Assembly (NCBI RefSeq): GCF_030730875.1
Contig: NZ_JAVAMA010000009.1
Coordinates: 124,001-188,000 of the forward strand
From: Sphingomonas sp. DG1-23
GTDB lineage: Bacteria > Pseudomonadota > Alphaproteobacteria > Sphingomonadales > Sphingomonadaceae
Length of the DNA stretch: 64,000 nucleotides
Reading direction: 5' to 3'
Of the stretch, positions 60,541-64,000 are shown one piece after another. Below the pieces are notes generated by a model that was not told the origin of the DNA, ran no database searches, and saw only the letters and a program-made list of their open reading frames with translations. Position 1 is the stretch's first letter. Each line of letters opens with the position of its first letter. The position numbers were made by a program, and so were the translations under genes.

Positions 60541-61557
60541 CTAGGGCCGGCCGAGCCCACGCATCAGATAGGCCTTGATGTACTGGCGCAACTGCCGGGT
60601 CGGCGCGCCGAGGACGCCGCGGCGCTCGGGGGGCAAATGCGCAGCGGGATCGCCGTGGCGCTGGAACACGAAGGTGTCGAACATCGCCGCCCAGGCGTCA
60701 CGGCGCGCGGGCGGCAGATGGCTGACGGTCAGCACCGCATGAACCATCGCGTCGAATCGCGCCGAGGCGTCGGGGGAATCGTTCCACCAGTAATTGACGA
60801 GGCAATTGAACGGCGCCAGCGCCTCGACCTGATGCCACCACAAAGCCGGGATGTAGATCGCGTCGCCGGGCCCAAGCTCGGCCGTCTGCGCCGCCGCCAG
60901 CGCTTCGCGGAAGCGCGGGAAGCGTTCCAAATCCGGCGCGTTCAGCGCGACCATGCTCGTCGGCTGCCCCGCGACGGTGTGATCGAGCGGGCCGACATAG
61001 AGATTGTGGATCTGATCCGGCGGGAAGAGCGTGAAGCGGCGCCGCCCTGCCGCGACACAGGCGACATTGTCCGATGCATCGAAATGGGTACTGATGATCG
61101 AGCGAGTACCCAGCCAGATCCGCGGCGGCGCGTCGATTTCGGCGAGCAAAGGCAGGGGATTGGCCTCGGCGAATCCGGGGAGCGTCTCGGCGGTCTCGAG
61201 CGCCCCGGCATAGATCGAAGACGCTGGTTCCTTGCCGATCACGCCCTGCAGATAGCGGAGCAACTCCGCGAATCCGCCGCGGCGGCGCTCGAAATTGAAT
61301 CCTTTCAGGTCGGGCGAATAGAAGAAGCGCCCGCCGATTTCGGGCGCGCCGACGAACGCCTCCGCGCTGGCGCCACGATCGAAGCGGAGCAGATGCGCCG
61401 CCATCGCCTCGACCGATTCCCCGCCCGCCGCCACTACGGGCCAGTCGCGTACCAGCCCGCGGATGACGACGGGCGCATAGCCGGCGACGATTTCGCGCTG
61501 GAAGGTGGCAACGTCGGGCGCGGCGATCTCGCGGATGGGAGAGAGGAGCGCGGTCAT
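60541..61557 (-). CDS. Cupin-like (JmjC-type) domain protein
   Basis: A protein of 338 residues with no signal peptide. The 2-oxoglutarate oxygenase-like iron site is visible: His and Asp in ISTHFDASDNVACV near 170 and the distal His in YIPALWWHQVEAL near 245. RRRFTLFPPDQIHNLYVGP follows the first motif as in JmjC-type cupins. Members of this group commonly lie beside TonB receptors and halogenase-family genes in Caulobacterales and sphingomonads. Here it precedes a TonB receptor on another transcript. Its substrate is unknown. Confidence 0.78.
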   Translation of the reverse strand: MTALLSPIREIAAPDVATFQREIVAGYAPVVIRGLVRDWPVVAAGGESVEAMAAHLLRFDRGASAEAFVGAPEIGGRFFYSPDLKGFNFERRRGGFAELLRYLQGVIGKEPASSIYAGALETAETLPGFAEANPLPLLAEIDAPPRIWLGTRSIISTHFDASDNVACVAAGRRRFTLFPPDQIHNLYVGPLDHTVAGQPTSMVALNAPDLERFPRFREALAAAQTAELGPGDAIYIPALWWHQVEALAPFNCLVNYWWNDSPDASARFDAMVHAVLTVSHLPPARRDAWAAMFDTFVFQRHGDPAAHLPPERRGVLGAPTRQLRQYIKAYLMRGLGRP

Positions 61558-61654
61558 GATAGGTATCTAGAGCCTTTCCGGACCGGCTCGCCATAGCGCA
61601 CACCGTCGCAGGACCTTCGGCCCGCCTCTTCCCGCTCACGCAAGTGATAGAGTG

Positions 61655-61690
61655 AAAAAAATGGCGTCGCGAGGGAGACCCGCGACGCCA
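61655..61690 (-). terminator. Intrinsic terminator after the partial TBDR gene
   Basis: On the minus strand a perfect 10-bp stem (TGGCGTCGCG / CGCGACGCCA) is followed by a run of six to seven T. It lies 22 bases after the receptor stop. Confidence 0.88.
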
Positions 61691-61711
61691 AGGCAGGGTG
61701 TTGGGGAGAGA

Positions 61712-64000
61712 TCAGAAGCTGAAGCGCATGATACCCGCGATGCGGCGGTCGTTCATGTACCAGCCGCGCGGCACTTCGGTGTTCTCGCCGTCGAGGCCGG
61801 TGACCACCGCACTGGTCTTGACCACTTCGTTGAGCAGGTTCGAGCCCTGGATGCCGATCTTCACATTGTCCGACAGCGCATAGAAGATCGACGCGTCGAG
61901 CTGACCGGTCGCCTTGTTGATGATCGGGTCGTTGGGCACGATCACGTCGCGGATGGTCAGCAGGAAGTCCGACCGCCACGAATAGGTCGCGCGCAGCGAG
62001 AGCGGGCCGATGTCGAGGAAGGGCGTGACGTTGACATTGTGCTTCGACAGACCCTGCAGCGGCAGGCTCGCCAGGTCCACGGTGGTCACACGGCCAGCGC
62101 CCACATCCGGATCCGTTTCGGAAAGCGTGCTCTGCGGCACGCCCGACGAATCGATATAGGTGTAATTGGCCTGCAGGCCGAGGCCCTTGAGCACGCCCGG
62201 CAAAAAGTCGAAGGTTTGCTGATAGGCGACTTCCACGCCTTTGATCTTGCCGGTTTCCGAAGCGTTGACCGGGGTGGTGACGACGGCCGGGAAGGTCGCG
62301 TTATTGTTGGTGAAGTCGATGCGAAGCGTGCTGTTGGTCAGCACGTTGTGGAGTCGTTTGTAGAAGGCCGATACAGTGAGCTGACCGACGCTCGAGAAAT
62401 ACCATTCCGCGGTCAGGTCGAAATTGTCGCCGGTAGTGGGCTTCAGATAGGGATTGCCCGCCGTGATCGTGCCCTGCAGCGTGAAGCTGTTCGTGATCGC
62501 GTTGCCGTTCGCGTCCACGTTCTGGACCGGCGCCAGATTCACGTTGAAATAATTGCGGGTCAGGCCGGTGGCGGGCGGCGCGACGCCTTTGAAATAGGCG
62601 GCGCGGAACTGGAGCCCGCCGCCCACTTCGAGCTTCACGTTCGCGCTCGGCAGCCAATATTCGTAGCTGGTCTTCACGTTGTTGGGGATGAGCGCCCCAT
62701 TGAGGAAACCGCGGGCGGCATTCCGCGTCGCGGCCGGGAAGGTGCAGAAGGGTGGCGGATTCTGGCCCGCCGGCACGGCCGCGCAATCCGCTTCGCTCGC
62801 GAACGGCGTGCCCGGTTGCGGGAAGGACAGGAAGCCGCCCGCAGTACGATCGGTCCTGGTGTAGCGAACCCCCGCATTGCCGCTCAGGCGCAGTCCGTTG
62901 CCGAACTCGCTGTCGAAGCGCGCCATGAAATAGGCGGCCTTGTTCGTCTCCCGGATCGGATTGATTTCACCGGGAAGGAACGGCGTGCCGGCAACTACGC
63001 CGCAACGCTGGGCGAGCGGGTTCCAGCCGTCGTTGCGCACCACGCCGTCGCCGCACGCCGTGGTCGGCGGACGCCACTCGCGGTTAATCGCCGTGGCATA
63101 GGCTGCATATTGGTCGTAATTCTTGATGATGTTCGAGCCGTAGAACAGCCGTCCCTGGCCCGCCAGCGGGTTGGGGGCCTGGCCCTGAAAGAAATTGTCG
63201 AAATAATAAGGCACATTGGCCGCGATGCCGATCGGCGTGCCACCCGTTCCGCCGGAGATGCCGTCGACCGGATCGTCGAGCCATACCGGCCCGCCGCTGC
63301 CCCATTGCTCGGTGATCACACCCCAATTGTAGGTCGAGAAGCGTGCCGTCTGGTCGCGATCGGCGTAGCGGACGCCGGCCTTGATCGATTTGAGGAAGCC
63401 GCTCTCGGGAAAGGCATATTCGAGATCGAGCCGCGCAGCATCCGAATTGCCGTTGCTGTCCTCGATATGATCCATCGCGGCGCGCGGGAAGCTGTTGAAC
63501 GGATCGGTAAAGCTGGTGTGCCCGGCGGTAAAATAGGATGGGGAGAACTGCGATCCCGGAACCGTCGAGGCCCCTGCGCGCGCGCCGAAGCCTGCGCAGT
63601 CGGTGTTGTTTGCAGGATCGGTGTCGGGCGGATTTTGCGAGTTGGCCGCCGGCCCCGAGCAAACTTGCGGCGGCAGAAACTGCACGATCGGATAATCGCT
63701 GCCGCGCAGCTGGATCGACGCATTCTGATAAGTCGAGTTCCACAGCGTGTGGTCGGCGACGTAGGTGGTCGAATCGACATGCTGATAGTCGAGCGACAGG
63801 TTCAGCCGCTCGTTGACGTCCCATTTGAAGTTGAAGCCGTAATCGTCGGTGACGAGTCTCTCGTCATGGTAGCGCGCGATATTGTTGCTCTGCAGACCCA
63901 TCATGGGCGTGCGCGCGTCGCCGGGCGTATTCTGATCGGCGCGCCAGCCGGTAATGCCGGTGATCGTGCCGCTGGCGAACAGTCCGTCTTCGTCGAATTC
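61712..64000 (-). CDS. TonB-dependent receptor, C-terminal part
   Basis: The frame is open to the window edge, so about 762 residues of the C-terminal part are present and the start lies outside. The visible part is beta barrel: alternating hydrophobic strands, and typical late-barrel segments such as FRAAYFKGVAPPATGLTRNY, NPYLKPTTGDNFDLTAEWYF and GLGLQANYTYIDSS. The last strand ends RIAGIMRFSF with terminal Phe. It probably takes up xylo- or glucuronoxylo-oligosaccharides for the GH10/GH67 module, by position. The first in-frame ATG in the window (63904) is internal. Confidence 0.9.
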   Translation of the reverse strand, partial: EFDEDGLFASGTITGITGWRADQNTPGDARTPMMGLQSNNIARYHDERLVTDDYGFNFKWDVNERLNLSLDYQHVDSTTYVADHTLWNSTYQNASIQLRGSDYPIVQFLPPQVCSGPAANSQNPPDTDPANNTDCAGFGARAGASTVPGSQFSPSYFTAGHTSFTDPFNSFPRAAMDHIEDSNGNSDAARLDLEYAFPESGFLKSIKAGVRYADRDQTARFSTYNWGVITEQWGSGGPVWLDDPVDGISGGTGGTPIGIAANVPYYFDNFFQGQAPNPLAGQGRLFYGSNIIKNYDQYAAYATAINREWRPPTTACGDGVVRNDGWNPLAQRCGVVAGTPFLPGEINPIRETNKAAYFMARFDSEFGNGLRLSGNAGVRYTRTDRTAGGFLSFPQPGTPFASEADCAAVPAGQNPPPFCTFPAATRNAARGFLNGALIPNNVKTSYEYWLPSANVKLEVGGGLQFRAAYFKGVAPPATGLTRNYFNVNLAPVQNVDANGNAITNSFTLQGTITAGNPYLKPTTGDNFDLTAEWYFSSVGQLTVSAFYKRLHNVLTNSTLRIDFTNNNATFPAVVTTPVNASETGKIKGVEVAYQQTFDFLPGVLKGLGLQANYTYIDSSGVPQSTLSETDPDVGAGRVTTVDLASLPLQGLSKHNVNVTPFLDIGPLSLRATYSWRSDFLLTIRDVIVPNDPIINKATGQLDASIFYALSDNVKIGIQGSNLLNEVVKTSAVVTGLDGENTEVPRGWYMNDRRIAGIMRFSF

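Noticed and set aside
1..64000. CRISPR arrays, tRNA or rRNA genes, prophage or insertion sequences
   Set aside because: I saw no regularly spaced direct repeats, no cloverleaf or rRNA-like stretch, and no transposase, integrase or phage structural gene. The repeats present are short mirrored intergenic elements.

Overview
The window is GC-rich DNA from an alphaproteobacterium, most likely a Sphingomonas or close relative. This is inferred from gene content: TonB-dependent receptors (TBDRs) paired with flavin-dependent halogenase-family genes, DUF6445 and cupin-like partners, and short mirrored intergenic repeats. It is a chromosomal carbohydrate-utilisation island. I saw no phage genes, IS element, CRISPR array, tRNA or rRNA.

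Layout. 1-2333: the C-terminal part of a beta-helix surface protein and an IalB-like protein. 2430-20893: an L-arabinan/L-arabinose region. It holds a CUT1 ABC importer with a cytoplasmic GH51, a GntR/FCD regulator, a FucP-type MFS transporter, an exported GH43 endo-arabinanase, an FAH-fold sugar-acid enzyme, an exported GH51, GH127 and GH27, and an IlvD/Edd sugar-acid dehydratase. Four sites close to TAGTCAGACTA precede the four transcription units, which suggests one regulon. A TBDR that once stood before the GH43 gene survives only as its two ends. 20965-38314: a second region under a LacI regulator (operator TGTAACCGGTTACA at four places). It has a halogenase-family protein, an Oar-like TBDR, DUF6445, a GH43 with a discoidin domain, CutC, a glycosylasparaginase, a GH144-like protein, a GH3 and a GPH-type transporter, then an RNB ribonuclease. 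38544-41474: a large hybrid sensor kinase. 41561-52729: a third sugar locus of GH3, TBDR, two tandem halogenase-family genes, LacI and MFS.

52713-55708 carries AlkB, a BigR/SqrR-like ArsR repressor, PfkB and a truncated P-loop kinase. 55802-64000 is a glucuronoxylan locus: GH10 xylanase and ManD facing GH67 alpha-glucuronidase across a perfect LacI-type palindrome, then a cupin-like protein and a TBDR that runs off the window.

Together the genes describe hemicellulose and pectin side-chain use. Outer-membrane receptors take up oligosaccharides, exported glycosidases trim them, MFS or ABC carriers import the products, and sugar-acid dehydratases feed central metabolism. The arabinose dehydrogenase, lactonase and semialdehyde dehydrogenase of the oxidative pathway are not in the window. 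The most interesting points are the two reconstructed operator networks, the collapsed TBDR beside a GH43 with no normal start codon, the three halogenase-family genes in sugar loci, and a roughly 127-bp mirrored repeat that forms the leader of the GH127 gene.
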